Shown here: positions 32,483 to 44,164 of the stretch, one piece after another
How positions within the stretch are numbered: the first letter of the stretch is position 1
Layout of the letters: each line of letters starts with the position of its first letter
Assembly (NCBI GenBank): GCA_013339765.2
Contig: CM023457.1
Location: 29,470,909 to 29,534,908, forward strand
Direction of reading: 5' to 3'
Source of the DNA: Haemaphysalis longicornis
Taxonomy: Eukaryota; Arthropoda; Arachnida; Ixodida; Ixodidae
DNA: 64,000 bases
Translations under genes and position numbers: made by a program
Notes under the pieces: model-generated
Database searches by the model: none
What the model saw: the letters and a program-made list of their open reading frames with translations, nothing else
Told to the model about the DNA's origin: nothing

Positions 32483-35400
32483 CGGATGCTGTTTCTTTTT
32501 CAAATATAGAGGAGCACTGCGGACGCCAACGCCGCCGCCGCCGGCGGTGGATGGTTTGGGGTCGCTTATAAAGTGCATTCGCACTTAAAAATCTTTCCTC
32601 CATTATAGTGCCTGAAATATACTGGCTAGTGTGCCGAGGGCGGGCTCCAGGCGGGCGCCGGGAGCGATGTACGCGGCCGTCTGCCGCTTGGGGCGCTGCC
32701 ATGCGGGAGTGTGCGCGTTCATCCGGCCCGAGCAGATCGCGCGGTACCTCCGAGCTGCGTAGCAGACGGCAGCGGCAGAACTTTCCATTCCCGCTTGCGA
32801 CGAAAGCGAGCGAAAGCGACGGGAATTCTGTCGCGCAACCAAAATTTGTCCCGACCATTCGACAAAAACGATCGTCGCGCGACAAAGCGACGGAATTCCT
32901 GCCGCTCTTACTCGCTTTCGTCGCAAGTGCGAACGGGCCTTTATGCGCAATCTCCGCCCCACATAAAACAACCTCTTGCTTGTCGCCTGAGCATACGGTT
33001 GATATCTGACTACGTTACACTGTGCTTGCCAGTGTATTTAAACGATGTCACTAGGTTTGAAACGTACGCGCTCGGCGTGCAGCTTTGTAAACGCAAGCGG
33101 TTTCACATACGCACGCTATTTTGCTGCTAATAGAGTTTTAGTACAGCGTTTGTGGCCTTTGCATACGCTAAACGCTAAATTTTTGCGTCCCGCTACGTGA
33201 CATCGCGATGGGAGTTTTAGCAGAGCGTCTCATCAGTTTTGCGTAGCGACACACTAATGCATACGGCGCCATCTGTCAAATGTTTTCCGAAATGTCTCGC
33301 CGGCTGATCTGCTAGCGGAGTGCCGGAGTGTTTGGACATTTTACGACTATCCAAACAAGTGCAAACAAACGCTTTCCCGTCAGTGTTGAATGCAACACAT
33401 GGGTGCAGCTTGTCAGAACACGGGTTCTCGCTGATCGAGTGCAGCGTTGGTTTGCTCTTCGCCTTCACGTTCATCGCCGCTGATAAAGCGATCCGATCCG
33501 GCGCGTTTTGTGCACGGGTTCTGTGTCGGTTGAAAATGTCTTTTTTCACATGCCGCCGGTAGTAGGAATTACAACCACCGCAAAATAACACCCGGCACCA
33601 GCGGGGCCACATCTGAGACCGCGATTTTTGGATAAACAGTGCGCGGTGCACCAAAGGGAACGAGCGCACGATTCTCCCCACGCGGCTGCGAGTTCGCCGC
33701 CGATACCAACTGCAGCTACGTACACCGCGAAAGGGCAAGGCCAGGCCGCACACATGCGGCCAGGTCATTCGTTCGCTTTTCCAGCCTGTGTCCATGGTGT
33801 CTACAGAGATGAAAAAGCCGAAAGAGCTGGCCCGTAGCAGACGGCAGTCTGTGGGAGCGCAATAGCGGAAGTACGTCACCGCTGAGGAGCGGAGCATCAT
33901 GGGAGGGGAGGCCAACAGCGAAGAAACAGTTGAAAGGAGGAGGAAATACGGCGCGACGATAATTCGCGGTTTTTGATTTACGATTTCTCAGCTAATACTC
34001 ATCGCTTTAACAAAATTCTTGCAGGAGGAGATTGCTAATACATTGCTTTATTTGGTTACATGTACATCCATGCATCGGCGGAAGGCATTTCAGGACCCCT
34101 TTAACGTGATCTGAAAGGCTTCGTCAACGGCTTCGTTGTTGCCGAAGAGCTCTCTTTCGTTTTATTTTATCTTGTCAATGCGCAAAGCGTGTTTTTTCGC
34201 AATGGCTATTGGAAAGAACAAATTAATAAACAAGGCTCATGTTCCGTGGATTATCGAACTTTCGGGGAAATTTCAATCCCTGCAGTAGACAGAATTCGTT
34301 CGCATTAATTCATCCCGCTCTCTGTGCAGATCGAACAGATGAGCTGAAAGCGCAGGACATCAAGCACGCGCGCCACGCTAGAGGTGAATCGTAAAGGGGA
34401 CGGAATTTTAATTTCGCTCCCCGCTTACAAAGGCCTCAGGAAAGTTGTTTACACAATTCAGAATATCCAACTGCGTAACTCAACGCCTACACTAGAACTG
34501 CTATACCTGTAAAGACACCAGAACCTGCTGGCTAAACAGAAACTATGGCGGGAATTAATTATTTCATATTTAAAATAGTGTTTTCTTTTCTTCAGCCAAT
34601 TCAGATCTAAAATGTTGTACGTTTAGGCAACCACGATAAGGAATGCTTAAGGATACATAGATCCCAAAAGCTTTTTGAGTGGCAAATATGCAATAGACAA
34701 GACATTCCTGCGGGGCAATAAATATCCGTCCAAGAAATCACAGGGTTATCAAGGCGAAAGCCTTTCAGCGCGCCATTATGCGTCGAACCACCGTTGTTGT
34801 AGTTGTTTCCCGGCACAGAAAATGGCCTCAACTGCAAACAGTAAATAAAATCCGCTTTTTTCCTTATTGACTGCGCTATCAACACCCGCTGACAGATATT
34901 TATTAAAAGATAAGCCAGTGCTCACAGCGTTACAAGTTATTGTGACGGCACGTGAATAGAACAGGTTCACCCCAGCCTCGTAGACATCAGCTTCAAGGAA
35001 GCTCTGGCTTGCGTCCCCAGTCTGCCTGTTCGAATGTAGGAGCGACGTAGTGCACTAGGTCACTTAGGTCACTTTCATTCATTCATTTTAATTTGAGTAA
35101 GGGTTTCTTGGGTTGAAAGGCAAAAGGCACCCCCTTTTCTATCCTGATAGGCACCCCCTATTCCACGTACTGGATGTGTTTGTTCACTACGTTCGGAAAG
35201 AATTTAGGATTTAGAGAAAAAGTTGGAAAACTGTTGCAGAGTACCTATAAGTTTGGATCATCAATAGAATCATAGTACCTTTATGCCACAGTGTGAAAAG
35301 GCAGGTTCAGTTCAGCCGAGCGTAATGAGTTACCCTCACGGAAATCGACTTTCAGATATACTTTACCCCTTGTACGTGCCCGCACTGAAGGCATTTTGTT

Positions 35401-36160
35401 AGATTTTAGGTGATAAATGCATTATAAAAGTGGTTCCCAGGAAATCGTACGCCACTCGTACGCAAATGTCGCTGTAGGTCCCAATGCATTGGCGCAATCC
35501 CCCCTGATTTTTTTTTCTCAGTCACTGACACCGCCATTTCCTGAATCATTTGTTATCCCCGTGTACGCAATTTACACAATAATGTCTGCGTAATGACACC
35601 GTAATATCGACTTTATTCTGATTTATTTTACTATTTTTTGTTTACTCTCGCTTTTCTCTCGGTTAGTTATCCGTACGTTTCTTCATCTTGCACGAAGACT
35701 TCGTCTCTTATCGATCTTTCTCTTTCTTTTCTAAAGACTAGTGTTCATGTGGCGTGCATCCTTCGATGTCTGCATTATAGAGTAGCAAAGCAGCTGCGTC
35801 TGTTCTCAAGAATATTGACAGAGATTACGTTCAAGCTGAGAAGAGAGCTCGTTGTTTTCGTTTCTTGTCTGTTGGATAGTTTTTTTTAGTTGCGGTCGGA
35901 TTAATACTTTTTGTGAAGTCGCTCGCTGGCTTTTCGAGGATCCCATCGAATGCATATCAATGACCCAGCTTGTCTCGAATAGAAAGCGGGATTCTGACGC
36001 GCTATAGAGAAGCGAACTATAGAAAACCTGAACAGTTCAAGGGATCCGCATTCTTTTACCAAGAGCGTAAAAGGCTTCTTTGGGGCTCAGATTTCCTGCT
36101 ACGAGACAGACACGCTAGCTTCACCACTAAGTATGCGAAAAGTCGCATAAAATAGTTGAA

Positions 36161-36246
36161 ATGAATGAATGGATGGATGGACGAATGAATGAATGAATGA
36201 ATGAATGAATGAATGAATGAATGAATTGAATGAATGAATGAATGAA
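36161..36246 (+). repeat. (GAAT)n microsatellite of copy B
   Basis: Counterpart of the array at 10,259-10,381 in copy A, but shorter and nearly pure GAAT/ATGA. Confidence 0.9.
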
Positions 36247-37584
36247 TTTTGCGAACTAAGTAATGTAACCGAAGTTTACAAATAATAACAAAAAATATTT
36301 GCCGATGGAAAGTAGTGTAAACTAATCGCGTAACTGCGTCTGTCTCTCCTGTTGTTTCGAGAAGGTCATTGCTTATTTTTTGATAAACAAAGTGTGGAGA
36401 TGTGACAAAGCTTATACATTTCATTGCGGTGCATGCGTGGTCTTATGCTGCGGGATGCATTATGACCGCAGTATTAAGGAAAGGGGCGTTTACATTCGCT
36501 TAAGTCAAACCATTTCGTGCCTCTCACAACGGCTCAGTCTCAAACTCGAGGCTACAGCCGCCTTCAGGGCGATGCCCGTGCGTTTGCTGCCAAGCCGCAA
36601 GTAACAAGGGCGACGTAGCGTAAAGTGGTTAGCCGACCGGCACCTTGACGTATGTGCTGAGTGAACTGATCGTTTGGAGGGAGGAGACGGTGACAGCATT
36701 TCTAGTGTAGCTGTACAGACAAGCCAGCACACACGCAGGCTCTTTTCCTTTTCGTTGGCTTGCACTCGCAGCGAGCTCGAAATATTCCTCCATCAACAGA
36801 AATTTAGAACAGCGGGTAAATCTCAAGTGAGCATCAACTTATTAATCGTACGTACATATTTAAAATACAGGGGCTGGAAAACCTGCACATATTTTGAGGA
36901 AATTAAAGGCCGCCATACCTGGAGTTGGGTGTTGGACGCGCCCTAACAGGTATCAGAGCTCCCTCAATTGAAGAAATGGGGCAAACAGATTTAGTTACAC
37001 CAAGAATATTGGATGGTTAACGGCGTAGAAAAACCAACAAAGGATTCGTCTCTGCAGTAAGTTCCTAATCCGTAAGCCAGGCTCACAATGCCATAAAAGA
37101 GGGAATATTTCACCGATAACGCCGGCTTATCATACTAGCCTTTTCTAGCAGTGCAGGTAAATCTGAAATCAACAAGAAAGCAAGATTTTTGGCAGGCAAG
37201 CCAGAAAGTATTACCCTTGCCTAAATATAACCGACGCAAAAATGCGTTGCAGGTACATGGCAGGTATACAGAACACATACATAGCAGATACACAAAACAT
37301 GCCCGTCATAATGAATAGTATAACGCCTTACGAGAAGAAATGTATGCATATCTGGCGCAGTATACCGTCTGTATTTTCCCCTTTTTTAGCCAAACATATT
37401 CCTCCTTTCTGGTTAACACAGGCGCCAGCTATGTGACGAAAACGCGACGAAGTTTTTGACCGGCACGAGTTGCATGCGCGGTGCTGCGTGAGCCACGAGC
37501 CAGGGACGGCGGGCCCGCTTTATGCAACGCTGCGCATTCTCGTCCGATGAGTAATCTCCCGCAAAATTCGCAACTCAACGCGCC

Positions 37585-38081
37585 ATGCCATTTGGGATCA
37601 CAGAAATGGCCTCGCTCGACGGCATGCTGTCGCACTTCACATCCCCACGGACTTCGTCCTCCACGGTCAAAATCACTCGCGGCCGACCTGTGTCGGCCGG
37701 GGAGGATGGCAGTTCATCACCCATGCCCTCCGGTGAGATGTCACTGAGGGCCGTCGTCAGCGTGTCCTTATCCATGGGCATCTTTTTTTCGCCAACATCA
37801 TCGGCGCTGCCGTCACTTTCATTGAGCCAAAGGCCAAGGGCGTCCCTACGAGCCCCAACCACTCTGAGCCCACCGTGGAATACATTCAGTTCACTTCCAA
37901 CGACACCCTGGAGCAGCAGCCGAATGAGACGATTTACGTCGTCTATGAGCCCGTGGTCGCTCACGGAGCCTCGACGTCGTCTCCGAGCCCCGCCGGCCCG
38001 AGCGTCACCTCCTCCTTCGGGAGGTTGCTGGAGGCTTTGGCAGAAGGCATACTGGAAGGGACAGCTGTGCAACCCGCTTAA
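37585..38081 (+). pseudogene. Unidentified coding sequence with one frameshift
   Basis: The ATG at 37,585 (cgcgccATGc) opens a frame: MPFGITEMASLDGMLSHF, then VKITRGRPVSAGEDG and SLRAVVSVSLSMGIFF. It fails at a run of seven T (37,783-37,789). The next frame continues as ANIIGAAVTFIEPKAKG, EYIQFTSNDTLEQQPNET, IYVVYEPVVAHGAS and SSFGRLLEALAEGILEG, ending at TAA 38,079. Codon use is strongly G/C-ending on both sides. The joint spans a hydrophobic stretch that could be one membrane segment (about residues 52-75). AATAAA follows at about 38,223. The family is not recognised. A minus-strand frame over the same DNA is also open (37,575-38,249), so strand is favoured by codon use rather than proven. 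Confidence 0.45.
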
Positions 38082-38997
38082 GCGGCCTGGACCTTGATAC
38101 CATGTTGTTGCTATTCGTCTTCCGTGCGGGAGCCATTCAAGAGATATCATCCCCCACCTCGGACAATGCTGCAAGCAGGTGAATGCCTTGATGATGATCA
38201 GCTGGGGCAGCACGTGAACACCAATAAAAAACAGAACAAATTGCTTCAAATAGAAAAAAAGTCATTCTTTCAGGCACTCGCGTAGAATTTACGACAGCCA
38301 GAGTGGTGAGCACAGTATTCCAGAAAGCTTCTGTGAAATCCTGCAGCACTTTTGTGGCATCTGCTCACCGCGTAACAAACTATCACAGGTGCTCAAACTG
38401 TAAGTTTATTGCGACCTTACGAAAAAAAAAGTTTATTGCGGAAAAAAAAGAACTTCTACGTCAAAGTAACAATTACCGATTCATCGCAGCCTAAACAGAC
38501 TGGCCCATTTTCGCGTTTAAAGTATCCAGGAAATTGCAAACAATTGTGAGTATTCTTGAAAAGCTCTTCAGCTCATTTTTTGACAAATCTGTATAGAGCA
38601 TTTAAAAATATATGAAATACCGCAGCTTCAAGAGAAGGGGGAGAACTCGTGGTGCTCGACCAAAGTTTGGGACAATGTAGGCGCGTCTCGACGTCGCAGC
38701 CACCCGCACCCCATGATGACGACAGCATACACGTTCGCATTCCGCAGTATGAAGGGTGATATCAAATACGAAAGAACGCTGAGCTGCGTGGCGCTTGAAG
38801 GATGCGCTCCACCAGTTGGACGTCGGAATTCCGCGCCCTTTTGGGGCGTAGAAACGCGCTCTAGCCTAATGAGCTTTGAGCGCAAACTGCCGGCATTCTG
38901 CGCCTTTTTTGCGCCCAAGTACCTCGTAACAGAAAGTTTCGGGCTTGCTCACTCATCAGACGTAATTGGTTTGCACTAACTCATTCCGCGCGGTACC

Positions 38998-39062
38998 AAA
39001 AGAAAAAATTACACCATCTTCCCGTGGGGAACCCTGAGGAGATGCGAAGCATCATGGGGGTT
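38998..39062 (+). repeat. Small repeat fragment (acaccatcttcccgtgggga)
   Basis: The acaccatcttcccgtgggga ... gagatgcgaagcatcatg block recurs reversed at about 40,660-40,712 and partly at 17,024-17,050, and gatgcgaagcatc again at about 40,282. Dispersed family, type unknown. Confidence 0.5.
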
Positions 39063-39199
39063 CCGTGTGGTTCTATTGTGTTGTTTCATTTATCGGAGCA
39101 CGAATGGGAACGCAGTGTGCACCCCCACGATGCTTCATATCTACGCTAACGGGACTGTTGGTTCCGGTCGAACTCATCATACAACGACGTAGCAGAACC

Positions 39200-39445
39200 G
39201 GCTCAGGCGATCTCTCCGAGAAGACTGAACGGGAGCGCGCAGCGCGCACCTGCTTTATTCGCTGGCAAGGAAGGGAGGGGGAGAGAGGGCACGTGCAAAG
39301 CGCAGCTGCTTTATAGCTGGCGAGGGAGCGGAGAGAGGGAGAGGGCGGCTGCAGCGCGCACATGCTTATCGCTGCCGAGGGGGAGTGAGAGAGGAGGAGA
39401 GGCGCTGCGGACGGGGCACACAGGAGTGACGTACCTCCGAGCAAG
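39200..39445. other. Purine-rich low-complexity tract
   Basis: Three spaced units of the form gcgcacctgctttat(t)cgctgg...gggagagagggc (about 39,244, 39,300 and 39,355). An imperfect tandem repeat without coding signature. Confidence 0.5.
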
Positions 39446-39489
39446 AGATGTTCTGCATCTAAAATCCCGGGCCTTCTCCACTAACGTGG

Positions 39490-39780
39490 AACCTGGTCAG
39501 GGGCGAAGCACGCAGTGTATTAGTGTATTCCTGGCGCCTTGGCGATTTTGCCAACGGAGATGAAACCTTTGGGTGGGGTAGAGGTATACAGTTGTGCTGT
39601 AAAAGTCTCTTGTCTTTGAACCCCGGAGCACTCTAGCGCGAGGCGTAAAGGACTGTTCCGGTATTTTTTTAAAGCAAAGCTTTCTAGCTCTACCAGCCAA
39701 GGATTTTTTCATGGTATGCGGGTCAAGAAACTCCCAACACGGCTGCGGAGGGAAGGGCGGTTTTCCCTCACGCAGCACAG
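39490..39780 (-). repeat. Hairpin-headed repeat family, copy 2
   Basis: Read on the minus strand it repeats the tttacagcacaactgtatac, aaaggtttcatctccgt and gcaaaatcgccaaggcgcc blocks found at 62,395-62,710. Inverted relative to that copy. Confidence 0.6.
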
Positions 39781-40427
39781 TGTAGATGGCGCGGCGAATT
39801 TACCCAGCGTTCCCCGCGCGCTCACGCCATAAATAGTGATTATAAAAGTTCCCTCAGCTTTTTCGCAAATCTCAAACTTACTAAACTAATTAGTTTAAAT
39901 CAGTATAATGGGAATCACTAAGCTCACATGCCGATTCGTTTCAGTGTCTGCGCTTGTATCGCGCCGTGGTGTAGCCCCGAGCTAGCACATCAGGATGGCT
40001 TGGTTCCGCTATCTCATCCTTCGAATGACGCTCCTCCCCGTTTTCTTTCTGCCGAACCAACGGCTGGGCTACAGCTCTAGCCCGGCCGTGGCCGACGCTG
40101 CTCCAGCGTTCGGGACGCCATCCCCGCGAATTCCAGGTAACGGCTGGCCGAATCTCTGGTTTCGCTATTTGTAGAGCCACGTGTGTGAATTCAAGTATCG
40201 TCGCATGGGCAATTGTTGTGGGTGTCTTAAAGCCTTGCTTTCCAACGCCCTTCACAGCGTGGATTGGAGCCAATTTTTTAGATGCGAAGCATCTCATGCT
40301 CGGGGCTGTGTCCCTCCCTCCCTCGTTGTCGTTGTCCGCCGTCCGCACTCTACTGCGCATGCTCGTCTCTTCAGCCCCGTCAGCGTTTGGGCTGACGTCA
40401 GCGCAGTCCACTATAAAAAGAAATAGT

Positions 40428-40512
40428 TAGGCGGCGCCCGGTTTCGATCCCACTACTCTCTGGCCGCAACGGGAGGTACGTGGCACTCTTCCCACTGCGC
40501 TACAAACCGAGA
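40428..40512 (-). repeat. tRNA-like sequence
   Basis: On the minus strand tcggtttgtagcgcagtggg..agagtg resembles an A-box and gggatcgaaaccggg a B-box, about 50 nt apart. The acceptor stem (cggtttgt / ggcgccgcc) does not pair, so it is treated as a SINE head or tRNA relic. Confidence 0.5.
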
Positions 40513-40704
40513 CAGGAGCATGTGCTACGAACGCGCCTTATGTCCTTCACTCATTCAAACTACGTCAAGAAGCTACTGATACAACGAAGGCACGCGAAGC
40601 TGAACGTCAACGGAAACGACGAACTGAAAACTAATGGGAACTTCAGTCGACCCCATGGCTGCTTCGCATACTACTCAGGGTTCCCCTACGGGAAGATGGT
40701 GTAA

Positions 40705-40905
40705 TTTTACGTACGCGTTTCGAAGTGCTCCAGCGCGAGGCGTAAACGAGTGTCTTGGTGTTTTTTCAGTACGCGTTACGTTCCAACACGAGGTGTTAAC
40801 GAATTTCCCGGTGTTTTAGTAGCGTGACTACGTGAGACGACGATTACGACGACGACGACGACAGGAGACGCCAACCTCCCCAGCCCCGAAGGGGCTTCGC
40901 TTCTA
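40705..40905 (-). repeat. Hairpin-headed repeat family, copy 3
   Basis: On the minus strand it begins with the agaagcgaagccccttcggg hairpin, then a gtcgtcgtcgtcgtcg run, gtctcacgtagtcacg and ctaaaacaccgggaa, as at 4008-4290 and 62,395-62,480. Truncated at its far end. Confidence 0.6.
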
Positions 40906-41811
40906 AAGATGGCATTGATGGGTAGCAGGTACTGTAGCCTTGTTATTCACTTTACTGTGAGAACATTTTAAAGGGACGCTGGTATGGCTACGGTTCTATG
41001 TATTTCTCCTGTCCGAGTTCAAGAATTGTCCAGGCTGTTTGCGTCTTTGAAGTTCGAGGCGTTCGAAAAAGAACGCAGTGGTGTGTGTACAGTTAGCATT
41101 CGGTCACCACCAAAGTGAAACACCGTTCAAACGTCTCATCCCTTAGACATGCATTTCGGCCAGATTAGTTATCAATTGGAAGCATTTTTCAAGTTAACTA
41201 GTGTCAAAATAAAAGTGTGTCGCTGTGTGAAGGTATGTGTGCTCCTTATCGATGGCCAACGTCTAGACTAATGGACCAAAGTGTAGACTAATGACTAATT
41301 TCCCTTCTGTAGGCTTGAAAGAAATGCAATTCGCTCATACCTTTAACTGAAATTCTTATATCGTGGGCTCAAAAGGTTCGTCGTTCTTTCGGCGTGACCG
41401 AGTGAAATGACTAATTTTTGTTATTCGTTTAGCCCACGTGATACGAAATAACCGGCGTTATATTCATTTTTCTGGGTAAAAAAACTGTGTTATGCGGACA
41501 CTCCTCGAAACGCATGGAAGTAAGTCTTTTCATGCAGTACTGATGTGGGTTCTCCTTTTCAGCAGGAATCTTAATACCTTTATGAACATCGCTTCCTGAA
41601 ACGCGGCTACCTAGTACATGCGTAGGAGCCGAGTACTGTATCCGTTGCGCCACCATAGAGGGGTAACGCTCGCAGCACCCCTAAACGGTTCAACCCCCTT
41701 AATACATGGGCCTATAGGGCGTTTGAACCACTCTTATTCTACAAGACCATATTCACATGATCAATCAGGTGATAGAAAATGCGCGGAGTGTAATCAATCC
41801 CTATATATATA

Positions 41812-42680
41812 GCCTTCATAGATTATGAGGAAGCATTTGACTCCGTCTATACCTCAGCAGTCATTCAGGCGTTGCGGAATCGGGGTGTAGGCGAGCATCA
41901 CATAAGATTACTAGAGGATATACACAATGGGCCACAGCTACCATAGTTCTCCATAAGGACAGCAATGACATACCTATTAGGAAGGGCGTCGACAAGGAGA
42001 CACAATCTCTCCAATGTTATTCACAGCATGTTTACAAGAAGTATTCAGAACATAGATTGGAAACAGATGGGCGCAAGGGACAATGGACAAGTACCAGTAA
42101 CCTCAGATTTGCTGATGACGTTGCCTTGTTAAGTAACTCGGGGGCCGAACTGCAAAGCATGCTCACCGCACTGGACAAACAGAGTAGAACCGTGGGCCTG
42201 AAAATTAATATGATGAAAACTGAAGTAATGATCAATAACCTCGGGACAGCACAGTGGTTTGAGATAGGTGGCGAGGCAGTAGAAGTGGTAAGCGAATATA
42301 TCTACTTAGGCCAAGTTGTGACCCCGGATCCCAACCATGAGGCAGAGATAATCAGAAGGATAAGAATGGGGCGGAGTGCATTCGGGAGGCATTCTCAGAT
42401 AATGAATGGCAGCCTACCATTGTCCCTGGAGAGGAAAGTGTATAAAGCTGCATCTTACCGGTACTCACCTACGGGGCAGAAACTTGGAGGCTAAGAGGGT
42501 TCAACTTCAATTGAGGACGACTGAAGCGAACAATAGAACGAAAGATGCTAGGTGTAACGTTAAGGGACAAGAAAAGGGCGGAGTGGATCAGGGAACAAAC
42601 ACGTCTTAAGGAGAGATTAGTAGAAATTACTAAGAATAAATGGGCGTGGGCCAAGGCATGCAATGCGAAAAAAAGAGAAC
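41812..42680 (+). mobile_element. RTE-type LINE reverse-transcriptase fragment
   Basis: Frame fragments in order: AFIDYEEAFDSVYTSAVIQ (RT motif A region) and RNRGVGEHHIRLLEDIHNG, then frameshifts. The 42,057-42,494 frame follows with NLRFADDVALLSNSGAELQ (motif C, F-A-D-D), VGLKINMMKTEVMI (motif D), GQVVTPDPNHEAEIIRRI and PLSLERKVYKAA. Farther on, other frames give TIERKMLGVTLRD and EQTRLKERLVEI. This order and wording match RTE/BovB-like elements (family knowledge). It is truncated at both ends and broken by several frameshifts. Confidence 0.8.
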
Positions 42681-42689
42681 CTTTGGTCA

Positions 42690-43450
42690 TTAAAGGGGCC
42701 CTGCAGAAAAAATAAAGCTCGTTTTATCCGAAATGTTTCGTGTTCTGTAGCTCCCCCAGCGCGTGTCCGGCAGCAAACGATGCCGTATTCAGAGAGAAAG
42801 TATTTTATTTATGTTGAAAGTTTGATTATGTCACCAAATCGTGTGTTTTCGCGACGTCTTCCATGAAACCCCAAGGGCGGGTATTCAGACGAAGTCCCAG
42901 TGCGTCAGGCTCTGCTGCCTTTCTTACCTTCATTCCTCCTAGCTGGCGCTACCATACACATCTGCGAACCGTTGTCCGCCATTGCGTAGTTTTTGACCGT
43001 ATTTGTACTTGGCTTCTTTTTGTTACGGTAGAAAGTAATTGTTTCGTGAAACATGGGGTATGCTCGACAAACAGGGTCACGTAAGACAACGTCGCATGCA
43101 CCAATCGACCAGTGTCGTGTAAAGCAACTACAAAGCCACCGGCTGTTGTGCAGCTAAAACAAGCATAGTGCTCCTAGAACCAACAGCAGTGCGAATCGGC
43201 ACTGCTATGTTTACGTGTATTTTCCTAAGTTGCATTGTTTTCCCCACCATTATTACTGCTAATAAATATGCATTGCATTCAAGCGCAAACAGCTCGTTCA
43301 GCAAGCTTATAAGGCCTACCTAATTTCGTTTGCTTTTGCTGGCCTCAGCCAATCGCACAGCTGGGCATATGACATCATAGGCTCTGTTGAGGGAAATGAG
43401 CTAGAGGGTCGCATAGCCATCCCCTTTTTTCCTACTTATGTGGCTTAATT
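42690..43450 (+). mobile_element. TTAA-type element, left end only
   Basis: TTAA at 42,690-42,693 followed by AGGGGCCCTGCAGAAAA, the same end type as the 31,118-34,100 element. It directly abuts the RTE fragment. No matching right end was found, so the 3' limit is arbitrary. No coding content was seen. Confidence 0.5.
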
Positions 43451-44164
43451 ATTATATGGCTAATTCTATGAATTATTTGATTGAAGTGTGCAGTAAAAGT
43501 AGTGTCAGTGTGATTCTAACGAGGCAGAAATCAAAGCAGAAACGGAAAGCTTATCTGCTGCAACGAACAAATAACGCAGTGCCGTTCCGTGCTGGGCTAT
43601 AGCATTCGCAGTGAGTCCAGACGCGAATGAAAGGGTGAAAACGTTTATCAGAAGTGTTCCAGAATCCCTTTATAGAGACTTTTGCTTGTTGGATTCCAAT
43701 TTTTACGACGGAAATAAAATCCAACGAGAACAGGTATTCTGGAAGAAGGCTACGATCGAGTAAAGGAAAGTAGGAATTGCGCTGTACGCTTTGTGACATG
43801 AAATGTGATCTCTGTCATGACATGCCATGTGAGATGTATGTTCAAGGTAGCCGGACCCTGGTCAAGTTTCTCTAATGCAGTTTTCTTTTCGGTTGCCGTT
43901 TTCTGAGCCTGTGTGCTTTCGTTGATTAATAAAGCAACTGAACTAGTGAGACACCGTCAATGCCGCATGAATACCTATGTCCCTAGTGCAGATCAAAATA
44001 GAAGCAATCGACGATGTTATCGTTCGCCCGGAGGGTCTGGACACCTACACTACTTACCGCCACGCCAATCCCCATCCGCCCATCGTCTAAGCACTGCCGG
44101 TGAGCGAACTACTTCGCCAGGATGCGTCCCAGCCTCAGCCGCCAAGCAAATGGAGTCCACAGCT
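43451..44164. other. No gene recognised
   Basis: Short frames only. Sequence at about 44,070-44,130 resembles the DNA just upstream of the first TRAF exon. Confidence 0.4.

Larger units (their letters stand above)
31118..34100. mobile_element. TTAA-flanked (piggyBac-type) element, non-autonomous
   Basis: The ends are AGGGGCCCTGAAAGGC and the complement of AGGGGTCCTGAAATGCC, flanked by TTAA at 31,114-31,117 and 34,101-34,104. Copy A has a single TTAA at the matching place (7513-7516), so target and limits are exact. TTAA targets with exact duplication are diagnostic of the piggyBac superfamily (family knowledge). The 2983-bp interior has no recognisable transposase. It includes a block shared with 13,188-13,345, a tRNA-like sequence at 32,418 and a ~100-bp direct repeat (31,415-31,515 and 33,300-33,400), so it is composite. 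A 232-codon minus-strand frame at 33,217-33,915 has no domain. Confidence 0.85.
29236..37430 (+). repeat. Segmental duplication, copy B
   Basis: Collinear with copy A (5102-12733), direct orientation, about 24.1 kb downstream at the left edge and 24.7 kb at the right edge. It has the TTAA element at 31,118-34,100 that A lacks. It lacks A's LINE 3' end, both minisatellite elements and the TA MITE. The left edge starts part-way through an R1 repeat. No host gene was recognised inside. Confidence 0.85.

Noticed and set aside
33217..33915. 232-codon minus-strand frame as a piggyBac transposase
   Set aside because: No DDD motifs or cysteine-rich tail pattern of piggyBac transposases; cysteine/arginine-rich and probably non-coding.
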